Part shown: in pieces, positions 1 through 8,070 of the stretch
How positions within the stretch are numbered: position 1 is the first letter of the stretch
How the letters are laid out: every line of letters starts with the position of its first letter
Assembly (NCBI GenBank): GCA_016722065.1
Contig: JADKGX010000001.1
Location: 1,550,001 to 1,614,000 of the forward strand
Length of the DNA: 64,000 bases
Source of the DNA: Planctomycetota bacterium
Lineage (GTDB): Bacteria; Planctomycetota; UBA8742; UBA2392
Reading direction: 5' to 3'
Made by a program: the position numbers and the translations under genes
The notes under the pieces: generated by a model
What the model saw: the letters and a program-made list of their open reading frames with translations, nothing else
Told to the model about the DNA's origin: nothing
Database searches by the model: none

Positions 1-819
1 ACGTTCTGGCTGGCGCGCATGCTTGTGTACTTTGCCATCTGGAATGGCTTCACCTGGGTGATGGTCAAGCTCAGCCGCAAGCAGGACGTCGACGGCGACG
101 TCAAGCATTCCTGGAACATCCGCAAGATTGCAGCGCCCTTTTGCGTGTTCTTTGGGCTGTCGGTGACTTTTGCCAGCATTGATTACATCAAAAGCATCGA
201 ACCCACCTGGTTCAGCACGATGTTTGGCGTGTACCAGTTTGCCGGCATTGTCCAAAGCGGCTTTGCGATGCTGATTCTGCTGCTGCTGGCGCTGCGCAAC
301 TCCGGCCACCTCAAGGGCACAGTCAACGAAAACCACTTCCACACACTGGGCATCTGGTTGATCAGCACCAGCGTGTTCTGGGCATACATCTGGTTCTGCC
401 AGTTCCTGTTGATCTGGTATTCGAACATGCCTGAGGAAACCCAGCACTATTTTGTGCGCTGGAACGGCCCGTGGTTCTGGTTCAGCTTCATTTTGAACCC
501 GCTGCTGAACTTCGCCATTCCGTTCATCATTCTGTTGCCGCGCCCGCACAAGCGTAACCTGAAGATCCTGGCCGGTGTTTCTCTGGTCGTGCTGGTCGGC
601 CGGTTTGTCGATCTTTGGCAGTTCGTCACCCCGCGGCCGGTGCTGCAGAATGAGCTTCCAACAGCGACCCTGACGCCCTGGCAGACAATCATTTCTGTCG
701 GGCCAGTGATTGCCTTGATCGGGCTTTTCATTGTGGTGGTCATGTGGGCACTGGAACGCGCCCCGATTTCCGCCACCAAGGACCCCTTCTTTGAAGAAGG
801 TGTCCACCACCACCTGTAG
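1..819 (+). CDS. actF: Alternative complex III subunit ActF-like (3' part)
   Basis: Polytopic inner-membrane protein whose reading frame is open to the first base of the window, so the N-terminus is missing. It contains about seven hydrophobic segments. The stretch NMPEETQHYF and the following WFWFSFILNP, LLPRPHKR and VGRFVDLWQF pattern match, from memory, the C-terminal half of the NrfD-like ActF subunit of the quinol:cytochrome c/HiPIP oxidoreductase called alternative complex III. This complex passes electrons from menaquinol or ubiquinol to a periplasmic carrier and replaces cytochrome bc1. The other act genes would lie upstream, outside the window. A strong hairpin follows the stop codon, so this is probably the last gene of its operon. 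A different NrfD-family protein (ActC) is the main alternative. Confidence 0.68.
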   Translation, partial: TFWLARMLVYFAIWNGFTWVMVKLSRKQDVDGDVKHSWNIRKIAAPFCVFFGLSVTFASIDYIKSIEPTWFSTMFGVYQFAGIVQSGFAMLILLLLALRNSGHLKGTVNENHFHTLGIWLISTSVFWAYIWFCQFLLIWYSNMPEETQHYFVRWNGPWFWFSFILNPLLNFAIPFIILLPRPHKRNLKILAGVSLVVLVGRFVDLWQFVTPRPVLQNELPTATLTPWQTIISVGPVIALIGLFIVVVMWALERAPISATKDPFFEEGVHHHL

Positions 820-841
820 CAGATACTCCACCGACACATCC

Positions 842-870
842 ACCGGGCCCCCAAGGGGCCCGGTTTGCTT
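842..870 (+). terminator. Intrinsic terminator after actF-like gene
   Basis: A 10-bp perfect GC-rich stem (842-851 with 855-864, loop of 3) is followed by TTTGCTTTG. It sits 22 bases after the ActF-like stop codon. Confidence 0.75.
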
Positions 871-951
871 TGCCCACCCAAACGCACAGATTTGCCGGAA
901 CCTGCCCCGCGCCTGCGGGTTCTATTGCTTGACCATTCCAAGGAGCAGTCC

Positions 952-1671
952 ATGAAGCGCGTGATCCTGTTTGCCGCCCTGTTTGGCGCCTGTGCGTTCT
1001 CCGGCGCTCTGTACGCCCAGATGGGCGAGGAACCAGCCGAGCCAACTCCCCAGGCCAAGCCCGAACCCGCGCCTGCACCCACCCCGGAGACCAAGCCTGA
1101 ACCTGCCCCCGAAGCCAAACCCGAAGGCAAGCGCCCCGAGCGCCCTGCCCGCCCGGACCGCGTTCGCCCCGGCACTGAAGCCGCCAAGGTTGACAAAGCC
1201 GTGCTGGAGGAAGAGTTCAAGACCCTGGACCGAGATGACGACGGCAAGCTGACGAAAGACGAACTGGGCACCAGCCGCGCCGACATGCTGGACAAGAACG
1301 ACACCGACAAAGACGGCACGATCAGCAAAGACGAATGGGTCAAGGCCCGCGAGGAAGCCATCAAGGCCAAGCCCGCCGAAGGCCAGCGCCCCGGCAAGGG
1401 CAACCCCGGCGATTACATGAAGGAACTCGACAAAGACGGCGACGGCAAGATCAGTAAAGAAGAAGCCCCGGAGCGCCTCAAGAAGCGCTTTGACGACCTG
1501 GACAAAGACAAAGACGGCTTCCTGACCAAAGAGGAAATCGCCGATGGCGTCAAAGGCGCCATGCGCGAAAAAGGCAAGGCCGGCGAAGTAAAGCCCGAAG
1601 GTGAAAAGCCAGCCGAACCGCCCAAGGAAGCCCCAAAAGAAGAACCCAAGAAGGAAGAAGGCAGCAAGTAA
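952..1671 (+). CDS. Exported EF-hand calcium-binding protein
   Basis: 239-residue protein with an N-terminal signal peptide (MKRVILFAALFGACAF...ALYAQ), a Pro/Glu/Lys-rich spacer, and four canonical EF-hand loops starting near residues 93, 114, 160 and 184 (patterns such as DRDDDGKLTKDE and DKDGDGKISKEE). Each loop keeps Asp at positions 1, 3 and 5, Gly at 6 and Glu at 12, so calcium binding is likely. The C-terminus is a low-complexity Lys/Glu/Pro tail. The start is chosen at 952 because AAGGAG lies 7 bases upstream and the signal peptide begins there; an in-frame upstream ATG at 865 gives no signal peptide. Its role is unknown; it probably acts in the periplasm or outside the cell. Confidence 0.85.
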   Translation: MKRVILFAALFGACAFSGALYAQMGEEPAEPTPQAKPEPAPAPTPETKPEPAPEAKPEGKRPERPARPDRVRPGTEAAKVDKAVLEEEFKTLDRDDDGKLTKDELGTSRADMLDKNDTDKDGTISKDEWVKAREEAIKAKPAEGQRPGKGNPGDYMKELDKDGDGKISKEEAPERLKKRFDDLDKDKDGFLTKEEIADGVKGAMREKGKAGEVKPEGEKPAEPPKEAPKEEPKKEEGSK

Positions 1672-1688
1672 GCCGCTTCGCGTATTCC

Positions 1689-1722
1689 AAGACCCGCCGC
1701 GCAAGCGGCGGGTCTTGCGTTT
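1689..1722. terminator. Bidirectional intrinsic terminator
   Basis: A perfect 12-bp stem (1689-1700 with 1705-1716, loop GCAA) separates the plus-strand EF-hand gene from the minus-strand TPR gene. A T-rich tail (GCGTTTTC) follows on the plus side. The hairpin is symmetrical enough to serve both convergent genes. Confidence 0.75.
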
Positions 1723-3252
1723 TCATGGTTCGCGCCGGGACAGCAAGGACTTCTGCCAGCGGCGGCGGATGTCTTGCAGTTGGGGTTCTGCCTTGGCCTC
1801 GCCCAATAGCTGGCAGGATCTTTCGTAGGTTGCCTGCGCGCCGGGGTCGCCCTTGCGGCAAAGCGCTTCCGCCAGGCCGCCAAGCCCAATCCCCAAAGCA
1901 ATGGGGTCGCCATGGTTTTCCAGTGCCGGCAGGGCGCGTTGGTAACAGGCAATCGCCTCCTCGTGGCGTCCCTGGGCCTTCAGCGCGCTGGCCAGGTTGG
2001 AAAGCGCCACGGCAGCGCCACGCAATTCGCCCACGCCTTGCAGAACCTCGACGGCCTGGCGGGATGCGGCTTCGGCTTGCGCGAACTGGCCGATTTGGTC
2101 CAGCCATACGCCAAGGTTGAGTTGCAAGTTGGCGTGCCAGTAGGGGTTGCCTAACTCCAGGCTCAAGGCAACGCCCTTTTGGGCCAGGGCTATGGCACCG
2201 GGTGTGTCTCCGTCCTCGGCCGCCAGCATCGCGCGAAACAACAACGAGGACATCGCGGCAGGCTCGTCGCCCAGTTGACGCTTGATCTGTTCACTTTGGC
2301 GGGCCATTTGACCGGCCTCTGCGCGGCGGCCTTGTTGCTTGAGAATGTGGGCCCGGGCCATGGCACAGCCTGCCTGGCGCAGCAGGTTACCGGTTACGGC
2401 CGTGATGGCTTCGGCCTCCTCAACGGCCATGCGGGCTTCGTCCAGCCGGCGCATGCGAACCAGTACATCGGCCATCGACAGCAGCGTCACGGCAAGGTGG
2501 TCGGAACACTTCAACCGGCGTTGCTCGGCGGCCGATTGCTGGTAGGCGGCAATCGCCTCCGTGGCGTTGTTTCGGCTGACCTGCAGCGTCGCCAGGTCCG
2601 ATCGGCAGGTCGCGGCTGCGCTGGCCAGTCCCAACTGTTCCAAAATCGCCAGGGCCCGGCGCACATGACCAATTCCAGCCTCGGACTCCGGGGTGTTCTT
2701 CAGCACAATGCCCAGGCCGCGCAGGGCCTTGGCGTGTTGCTCGCCAAGCCCGGCCTGCTCGCTTGCCGTAACGGCGCGTTCAAAGAAGCCCCGGGCATCG
2801 GCATCCCGGCCCTGGTAGCGCGCGGATTCACCCAGACTCAGCAAGGCCATCGAGGTTTGCGACGGCGTGGCCGCAGGGTGAGATGCCAGCAGATCCGCGG
2901 CCCGGCTGGCTGTTGCAAAATCGAAGTGGTCAAAGGCATGGCGTGCGCCTTGCGCCAGGTAATCGCACTCTTTTTCGGCCAGAACTTTCAGCACCGAAAG
3001 GTTGGCAGTGCGTCGCTGGGACTGGGCCTGGCGGGCGTGATGTGCCAGTTCCAGTGCCGCGCCTTGCAGCAGCCCGGGATCGGCCCGCATGGCTGATTCG
3101 AGAATATCCAGTGCCAGCCCGTGCAGAATCGCGCGTTCGCCTGGTGGTTGCAGGTCGTAGGCCGCACTGCCCAGCAAGGCGTGGCGAAATACGTAAGCGG
3201 TCTCGGCATGCACAGCGCAAGCATGACATCGCCAGCCGGCTCGAGCCGCCAA
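1723..3252 (-). CDS. TPR-repeat protein, probably 5'-truncated
   Basis: About 509 residues of alpha-helical TPR repeats (recurring A...L..LG.....G....A motifs through the whole length). The N-terminal residues TAYVFRHALLGSAAYDL match the hinge found just after the AAA/NACHT-type ATPase module in large signalling ATPases and PknK-like kinases (usually YxFRHALLRDAAY). Here nothing precedes that hinge: the frame opens with a TTG 15-20 codons before it, and the intrinsic terminator of the upstream MamK-like gene ends at 3251. No ribosome site or promoter is apparent. The best reading is a decapitated remnant that lost its ATPase or kinase half, though a free-standing TPR protein starting at a non-ATG codon is possible. 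Confidence 0.6.
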   Translation of the reverse strand: MAARAGWRCHACAVHAETAYVFRHALLGSAAYDLQPPGERAILHGLALDILESAMRADPGLLQGAALELAHHARQAQSQRRTANLSVLKVLAEKECDYLAQGARHAFDHFDFATASRAADLLASHPAATPSQTSMALLSLGESARYQGRDADARGFFERAVTASEQAGLGEQHAKALRGLGIVLKNTPESEAGIGHVRRALAILEQLGLASAAATCRSDLATLQVSRNNATEAIAAYQQSAAEQRRLKCSDHLAVTLLSMADVLVRMRRLDEARMAVEEAEAITAVTGNLLRQAGCAMARAHILKQQGRRAEAGQMARQSEQIKRQLGDEPAAMSSLLFRAMLAAEDGDTPGAIALAQKGVALSLELGNPYWHANLQLNLGVWLDQIGQFAQAEAASRQAVEVLQGVGELRGAAVALSNLASALKAQGRHEEAIACYQRALPALENHGDPIALGIGLGGLAEALCRKGDPGAQATYERSCQLLGEAKAEPQLQDIRRRWQKSLLSRREP

Positions 3253-3281
3253 AAAAAGCCAACCCCCGCAAGGCAGGGGTT
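3251..3281 (-). terminator. Intrinsic terminator of MamK-like gene
   Basis: On the minus strand a 9-bp stem (one G-U pair) with a CTT loop is followed by GGC and seven T residues. It lies 17 bases after the MamK-like stop and directly abuts the first codon of the TPR frame. Confidence 0.85.
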
Positions 3282-3297
3282 GTGTGGTTTTGTGAAT

Positions 3298-4371
3298 CTA
3301 GTTGCCCAACTGGTGCCAGAACTCCGCGGGCATGTCCTGGGCCAGGTGCAGCGCGCCGTTGGCGCCGGCAAAGGCCGGTTCCTGCACGCGCGTCACGCGG
3401 CCGCCACCCAGTTCGTTCAGCTTGCGTTCAATGGCGTTGTCCAGGCCGATGATCTGGCTGCCGCCGCCGGCCAGCAGCACGTTGTTGCGCATGTTGGCCT
3501 GAAACTCGGGGTCGTAGTCGCCTATCAGGTTGTGCAGGTTTTCGACAATCTCCGGCACGATGCTTTCCACGGCTGCGCGCACCTGCTGGGTGATATCAAA
3601 CTCGCGCGGCACGCCCTTGACCGGCAGAGTCACCTTGACCGGCTGGTCGACCTTGGCCAGCGCGGCAAACTTTTCCTTGAAACCCTTGATCATGTTGACG
3701 GTGAAGCTGGCTTCCGGGTATGCGGCCTTGAGAAGCTCAAAGAGCCTGCGGTCAACGGCGTCGCCTGCGGCGCTTACGGTGATCTGGTCGTTGGGCTGGG
3801 GCAGGCTGCCGTGCATGCGGCACAGGTCGGTCGTGCCGGCACCGATATCAATCACCAGCGTGTCGGTCAGAAAGTTCAGGCCATAGGCCACGGCAAAGGG
3901 TTCGCTGCAGATCATCACGCAATCCAGCACGCCGCGGGCGGCATCCAGCAGCGCCTTCTGGCTGTGAATGCTGGCTTGGGCTGGCGCGCCAATCACGGCG
4001 TAAATCAGGTCATCGGGGCGGGGCTTGGCCAGTTGCAGCACGTGCTGCATCAGGTCGCGTACCGCCTGGGCCTGCTTGGCCGGGTCGCGGTTGAGCGCGC
4101 CATCCATTTCGGCGTACTTCACGTCGCCCTTTTGCATCGGGCGGTAGACGTCGCAGGAATGCTTGGCCCGCCAGGCCTCGGCGCCAAACAGCTTGTCCTT
4201 GCCCAGCGCGCGCTGCGAAATCAGGTCTCGCGGGTAGGCCACAATGCTGTCCACCGTGGTGCGGTTGCCGTTGCTGGCTGCAATGGCGGTATGGGACGTG
4301 CCCAGGTCAATGCCGACAAACAGGACACCGGCAGAAGGCTTGGCTTGGGGTGCATTGGCGTTGGGCTGCAT
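3298..4371 (-). CDS. MamK-family actin-like filament protein
   Basis: 357-residue cytoplasmic ATPase of the actin/HSP70 superfamily. The phosphate-1 loop GIDLGTSHTAI (from residue 20, D22), phosphate-2 loop IDIGAGTTD and adenosine loop LAGGGSQI are all present. Length, the SEPF.VAYGL segment, the AVIG.PA.AS segment and the C-terminal PAEFWHQLG motif agree closely, from memory, with MamK, the bacterial actin that aligns magnetosomes; DnaK would be far longer and MreB lacks this C-terminus. The start at 4371 is preferred because GGAG lies 7 bases upstream; the frame could extend to 4485. No mam genes are nearby, so a role in magnetosomes is not supported; positioning some other cell structure is an inference. 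Monocistronic, with its own terminator. Confidence 0.72.
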   Translation of the reverse strand: MQPNANAPQAKPSAGVLFVGIDLGTSHTAIAASNGNRTTVDSIVAYPRDLISQRALGKDKLFGAEAWRAKHSCDVYRPMQKGDVKYAEMDGALNRDPAKQAQAVRDLMQHVLQLAKPRPDDLIYAVIGAPAQASIHSQKALLDAARGVLDCVMICSEPFAVAYGLNFLTDTLVIDIGAGTTDLCRMHGSLPQPNDQITVSAAGDAVDRRLFELLKAAYPEASFTVNMIKGFKEKFAALAKVDQPVKVTLPVKGVPREFDITQQVRAAVESIVPEIVENLHNLIGDYDPEFQANMRNNVLLAGGGSQIIGLDNAIERKLNELGGGRVTRVQEPAFAGANGALHLAQDMPAEFWHQLGN

Positions 4372-4461
4372 GGCTGTCTCCATGAAGAGGATTCCATGGA
4401 ATCGGCACCGGCCGCAACCGAACTTCAGCCAATCAGCACGCTGGATTGGACAATTTGCACC

Positions 4462-4481
4462 GCCCGACAGGATTGTCGGGC
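4462..4481. promoter_or_regulatory. 8-bp inverted repeat between two minus-strand genes
   Basis: GCCCGACA (4462-4469) and TGTCGGGC (4474-4481) form a perfect hairpin with a GGAT loop between the stop of the toroid gene (4514) and the MamK-like start (4371). No T-run follows on the minus strand, so it is either a weak terminator or an operator for the MamK-like gene. Confidence 0.4.
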
Positions 4482-4513
4482 CCACCCAGATCGGGCCCAG
4501 TCATGTCAGGACA

Positions 4514-6331
4514 CTACTTGCCGGTCAGAATGCGCGTGCGGGTCGGAATCGTGGCGCGCTTGAGAAACAGCAGGGCAAAGCAGGTGTCGTGTAAATCGTG
4601 CCACTGGCCGGTTTCAGGCTGTGTGAAGGCAAGCAGCGCCGCACCTTCGCTGTACCACTGGTGTTCGCCAAGCACCTCCGTGGGGGCAAGGGCTCCGGTG
4701 CGTTCCAGCGCATACAAGTAGAAGTAATAGTTCGTGGCGTTGTCTTTGGTCCAAGGGTTGCGCGTCAGGGACAGGTTCTGGTCCAGCCACGCCAAGCCGC
4801 CTTCTATGCCGAACTCGCAATTCTGCCGCCAGGTCTTGATGCCGCTTGGAAACTCGGCACTGCGTCGGTCCGGCGTCATGCTTTCCACCATGTCAGCCAG
4901 CAGCAGCAGGCAGCAGACACCGGCGCAGGTCATGCTGCCGTAGGCTTCCACCACCGTGTTGCCGGCGTAACCGGGCTTGGGCGTGTCGGGCAGGTGATAG
5001 GCAAAGCCCCGGGCCTCTGTCGGTTTGCCTTTGCGTTCATACTTGCCGGTCTTTTCGTTCCAGCTGGCCACGCGCGTTATCTTGGGCCCATTCACCTGCT
5101 GAAACTGCAGCACTTGTTCGCCCGCGGCCTTGATAACCCCTTTGGGCAGTTCCAGCCCGCAGCGCTGTGCGGCGGCAAATGCCAGCACGGCAAACTGGGT
5201 GTTGCTCAAATCGGGTCGCAGAACCGCTTTGTTCTCGGGGCCGTAACTCCATAAGCCGGGCGTGTCGGCCAGTGTGCCGCTGGCCAGGTAATCCAGTTTC
5301 TCCTGCATCAGCTTTCGGTCCTCGGGCGTCAGGTTGCGCACCAGCTTGCCCGGTGCAATGCCCTGGGCGTTGGCGATTCGTTCGGCCTCCGGCACTACTT
5401 TGGCTTCCAGGGCCAGAATGATCACAGCGGCGTGGTACAGGTGCCCGAACTGTTGCAGCTTGGGGCCATCCACCATGGCCAGCAGGGCGGCATCCAGTGT
5501 TTCGTCGCCGGGCTTGATGCCACATTGCAGCAGGGTGTAGGCCACCAGTGCCGCGCTGCCGCGCACGTTGCGCCAGGATTTGTCGGAGCGCAGGTTGGCA
5601 ATGGCTTTTTCAATCGCGCGGTTGACGTGGTCGTCCAGCACGCGGCGCTGCCCGGACACTTCAAATCGTGCAAGCTGGTATTGAAACTCGGCCTTGCGCT
5701 CCTTTTGCGCCCAGTCGCCGGGCGCCTTGGCGGTCATGGTGCCCGCAAAGCCGCGCGGCAGGCCGTTTTCGGGGTCGTAAAACAGCTCGGCCTCCAGCAC
5801 AAAATCTGTGATCTGCATGTTGTAGCTGCCCGGTTTGTAGGGTTCGCCCGGCTTTGGTTTTTCGGGCTCCGGGTCGCTGCCGGTGCCGCGCACGCGAATC
5901 ACGGTGCAGTTCATGGCCGCATAGTCGCGCGTGCCGTCTTGTGTGCAGGCCAGATCAATCTTGTCAGGCAGCAGGTTCAGCGCCGGGCGATACTCGGTGC
6001 TGTCAAACGTCGCGTTCCACTTGAAGCCCTGTTTGGCGGGCTTGGCAGGCAGTTGCAGAACCAGCCGCGCCAGCAGGTCCGTGCCCGGCATGTCCGGGCG
6101 GCAAATGCGTTCGGTGATTCCGCAGGGGCCGAACTGGCCGCCGGTCAGCAGCAGCTTCTTTTCGAAGTAACCAAACTGTGCGCCGTCGCCTTCGCTGGTG
6201 CGCTCAAACTCCAGCGCGCTGGTGGCAGGCAGGCGCCATTGCAGTTTTTCTTCCTGGGCCTGGGGTGCACCTGGTTGCAGGCACAACGCCAGCATCACAA
6301 CACCGGTCGCGATTGCGCAGCCATGCCTCAT
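4514..6331 (-). CDS. Secreted prenyltransferase/squalene-oxidase-like repeat protein
   Basis: 605-residue exported protein: signal peptide (residues 1-30, ending ...GAPQAQ), a roughly 200-residue N-terminal region of unknown fold, then an alpha/alpha-toroid region with repeats typical of the squalene cyclase/prenyltransferase beta-subunit fold (LWSYGP, NTQFAVLAFAAA, YGSMTCAGV...LLL). It lacks the cyclase DxDD catalytic motif and is secreted, so it is not a hopene cyclase; such toroid proteins of unknown function are common in Planctomycetota. The start at 6331 has GGAGG 5 bases upstream. Possible roles are protein or glycan binding on the cell surface. A related but distinct toroid protein is encoded at 30152-31783. 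Confidence 0.65.
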   Translation of the reverse strand: MRHGCAIATGVVMLALCLQPGAPQAQEEKLQWRLPATSALEFERTSEGDGAQFGYFEKKLLLTGGQFGPCGITERICRPDMPGTDLLARLVLQLPAKPAKQGFKWNATFDSTEYRPALNLLPDKIDLACTQDGTRDYAAMNCTVIRVRGTGSDPEPEKPKPGEPYKPGSYNMQITDFVLEAELFYDPENGLPRGFAGTMTAKAPGDWAQKERKAEFQYQLARFEVSGQRRVLDDHVNRAIEKAIANLRSDKSWRNVRGSAALVAYTLLQCGIKPGDETLDAALLAMVDGPKLQQFGHLYHAAVIILALEAKVVPEAERIANAQGIAPGKLVRNLTPEDRKLMQEKLDYLASGTLADTPGLWSYGPENKAVLRPDLSNTQFAVLAFAAAQRCGLELPKGVIKAAGEQVLQFQQVNGPKITRVASWNEKTGKYERKGKPTEARGFAYHLPDTPKPGYAGNTVVEAYGSMTCAGVCCLLLLADMVESMTPDRRSAEFPSGIKTWRQNCEFGIEGGLAWLDQNLSLTRNPWTKDNATNYYFYLYALERTGALAPTEVLGEHQWYSEGAALLAFTQPETGQWHDLHDTCFALLFLKRATIPTRTRILTGK

Positions 6332-6489
6332 GGAATCCTCCGCATCGATTGTAGCCCCCGTTGCGGGCTTGGCGTCAGCCCAATTGGGCCGCTGCGGTTG
6401 CACCAGCCGCGGCTGCGCTTTCCAAATTCGCTGCACAATCGCCCCGGAACCGGTTGCGCACCGGGGTTGCAGGCGGTCACAATATACCC

Positions 6490-7653
6490 ATGCGATGGCT
6501 GTACCCTGACCCGCTGGATCACGAAGAGAACGCCGCGCGCAAGGCCGTTGTGTCGCGCATCGAAAAGTGGTGGCAGGCCTTTGCCGCCCAGGCTGAGAAC
6601 ATTCACGCCTATCTGCATGGGGCCGCAGAGTTTGACCTGCCCGAGTTCATGCAGGCGCACATTGAGCAAGTGGACCCCCACCTGGGCTGGGAGTTCGGCG
6701 CCGTTCGGGCCGGGCTGGCCCGGCTGGTGATCAGCGTTGACGGCAACCTGGCACTGCGACCCATGGTCGATGCCATGATTGCCCTGGCGCCAAAACTGGA
6801 GGGATGGGAGTTTCTGCATTCCCGCCCCGCCGACACCATGGAGGCCGCACTAAGCGCCGTCGAAGCAGAAACCGAACGCGCCCTGGGCCGCGCCAGCGTG
6901 CAGGCGCAGGTGATCAGCATGAACCGCGTTGACCTGCAGTTTCACCTGCCTGACGTGCCGGAAGAAAAGCTGGCCCATACCCAGGCCGTGATTGCCGCCG
7001 AACGCCTGCTGGGCGAAGACGCCCTGGCCCGCTGGGTGGGCTCGATCCGCACCGTCGAAGACAGCCAGGGCCAGGACGGAAGCTGGCTGCCCTTGCAGGA
7101 TTTGCCGCGTTCAGTGTTTGCCGAGGTCGCCGGTGTAGACGCCCGGCTGCCTGAAGTACCGCTGGTGCAGATGGTCAAGGACCTGCGCTGGAGCCTGTGG
7201 CGCCTTTCGCCACCAGACCGGCAGGATTACCCGCGCGAGCAGGATTTGATCATGGGCAGCTCGGCGCTGGAGGAAATGAGCGCCTGTGCGCAACTGGGCG
7301 CACCCTTTGATTCGCGCCGCTATTCCAAGGTTGGGGAGACATTCTGTTTCCTCAAGTTCGATGGCGAAGGCCGCAAAGTCGCCCCGCGCATGGACGAACG
7401 CAAGAAGGTTGAGGCCTCCCTGGGCCTGGCCCTGGTGGCGGCAAACCTGGGCTGCGTGGTGGGTGCCGGCACGGGCAAGCGATACAGCTATCTTGATCTG
7501 GCGTTGTTGGACGCCCGCGCCAGCCTGGCCACGATTCGCGACTGCATGCGCGAAGCCGGAGTCAGCAAGCGATCCTGGCTGCTGTTTCACGACGCCTGCC
7601 TGGCAGACGAATGGGTGGGCATCTGGGACGACACCCCGCCGCCGCCCAAGTAG
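6490..7653 (+). CDS. Hypothetical protein, 387 aa
   Basis: Cytoplasmic, soluble protein with no signal peptide or membrane segment. I do not recognise the family with confidence. The N-terminal half has WEFG, LVIS.DG and AP.LEGWEF segments resembling an alpha/beta domain seen in DUF695-type proteins; the C-terminal half ends in an acidic, Pro-rich tail (WDDTPPPPK). The start at 6490 (MRWLYPDPLDHEEN) is chosen because residues before it are low-complexity and rich in Arg/Ala, as expected of untranslated high-GC DNA. It is divergent from the toroid gene, with which it shares a 158-base upstream region, and is followed by a repeat-filled gap. Confidence 0.55.
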   Translation: MRWLYPDPLDHEENAARKAVVSRIEKWWQAFAAQAENIHAYLHGAAEFDLPEFMQAHIEQVDPHLGWEFGAVRAGLARLVISVDGNLALRPMVDAMIALAPKLEGWEFLHSRPADTMEAALSAVEAETERALGRASVQAQVISMNRVDLQFHLPDVPEEKLAHTQAVIAAERLLGEDALARWVGSIRTVEDSQGQDGSWLPLQDLPRSVFAEVAGVDARLPEVPLVQMVKDLRWSLWRLSPPDRQDYPREQDLIMGSSALEEMSACAQLGAPFDSRRYSKVGETFCFLKFDGEGRKVAPRMDERKKVEASLGLALVAANLGCVVGAGTGKRYSYLDLALLDARASLATIRDCMREAGVSKRSWLLFHDACLADEWVGIWDDTPPPPK

Positions 7654-7707
7654 CTACGCGGGCCTGTTTCGCGCAAAGGCGGTTAATCCACAGTTGAGGC
7701 GGGGGTT

Positions 7708-7998
7708 GGCCGCCAAGGCGCCAAGTTGCGCCAAGAACGGCAAAGGCTTCGTCCACAGATGAACACAGATTTACACAGATTAGGGCAAACGACTGAGCCG
7801 CCAAGGCGCCAAGCAACGCCAAGAACGGCAACAACAAACAAGAACTGCTAACGCAGAAGTCAGCAAGCAGACTCATGCCAGCGGCAGGCCGGTTTCAGGC
7901 CTCCGCGCCTCCGCGTGAATCGCCCTTGCCGTTATCCGTGTAAATCTGTGTCTATCTGTGGACAAAAAGCCGTTGCCGTTCTTGGCGTCTTGGCGGCC
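7708..7998. repeat. Long imperfect inverted-repeat intergenic element
   Basis: This 417-base gap between the hypothetical gene and lolD is largely one element. Left arm 7708-7787 contains CGCCAAGGCGCCAAG, AAGAACGGCAA and ACACAGATTTACACAGAT. Right arm 7926-7998 is the near reverse complement (ATCCGTGTAAATCTGTGT, then CCGTTCTTGGCGTCTTGGCG). Between them lies a second copy of the CGCCAAG module (7797-7831) and a CCTCCGCGCCTCCGCGTGAA motif. The arms could form a long cruciform or RNA hairpin. No ORF of plausible composition is inside. Related copies occur at 34679-34862 and, as a fragment, at 28094-28116. Confidence 0.8.
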
Positions 7999-8070
7999 AT
8001 TGACGTTGCCGCCGACTCGAGACCCCGGGCAGGGGCTGTCGGTTTTGCCCCGGCTTGCAAGAATGCCGCC

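Noticed and set aside
3298..4371. DnaK/HSP70 chaperone
   Set aside because: Only 357 residues, no substrate-binding domain, and the C-terminus matches MamK.
3121..4563. Plus-strand 480-codon frame
   Set aside because: Shadow of the MamK-like gene; no recognisable domain.
4514..6331. Squalene-hopene cyclase
   Set aside because: Has a signal peptide and toroid repeats but lacks the DxDD catalytic motif.
7708..7998. Insertion sequence
   Set aside because: Inverted arms are present but there is no transposase frame and no clear target-site duplication.
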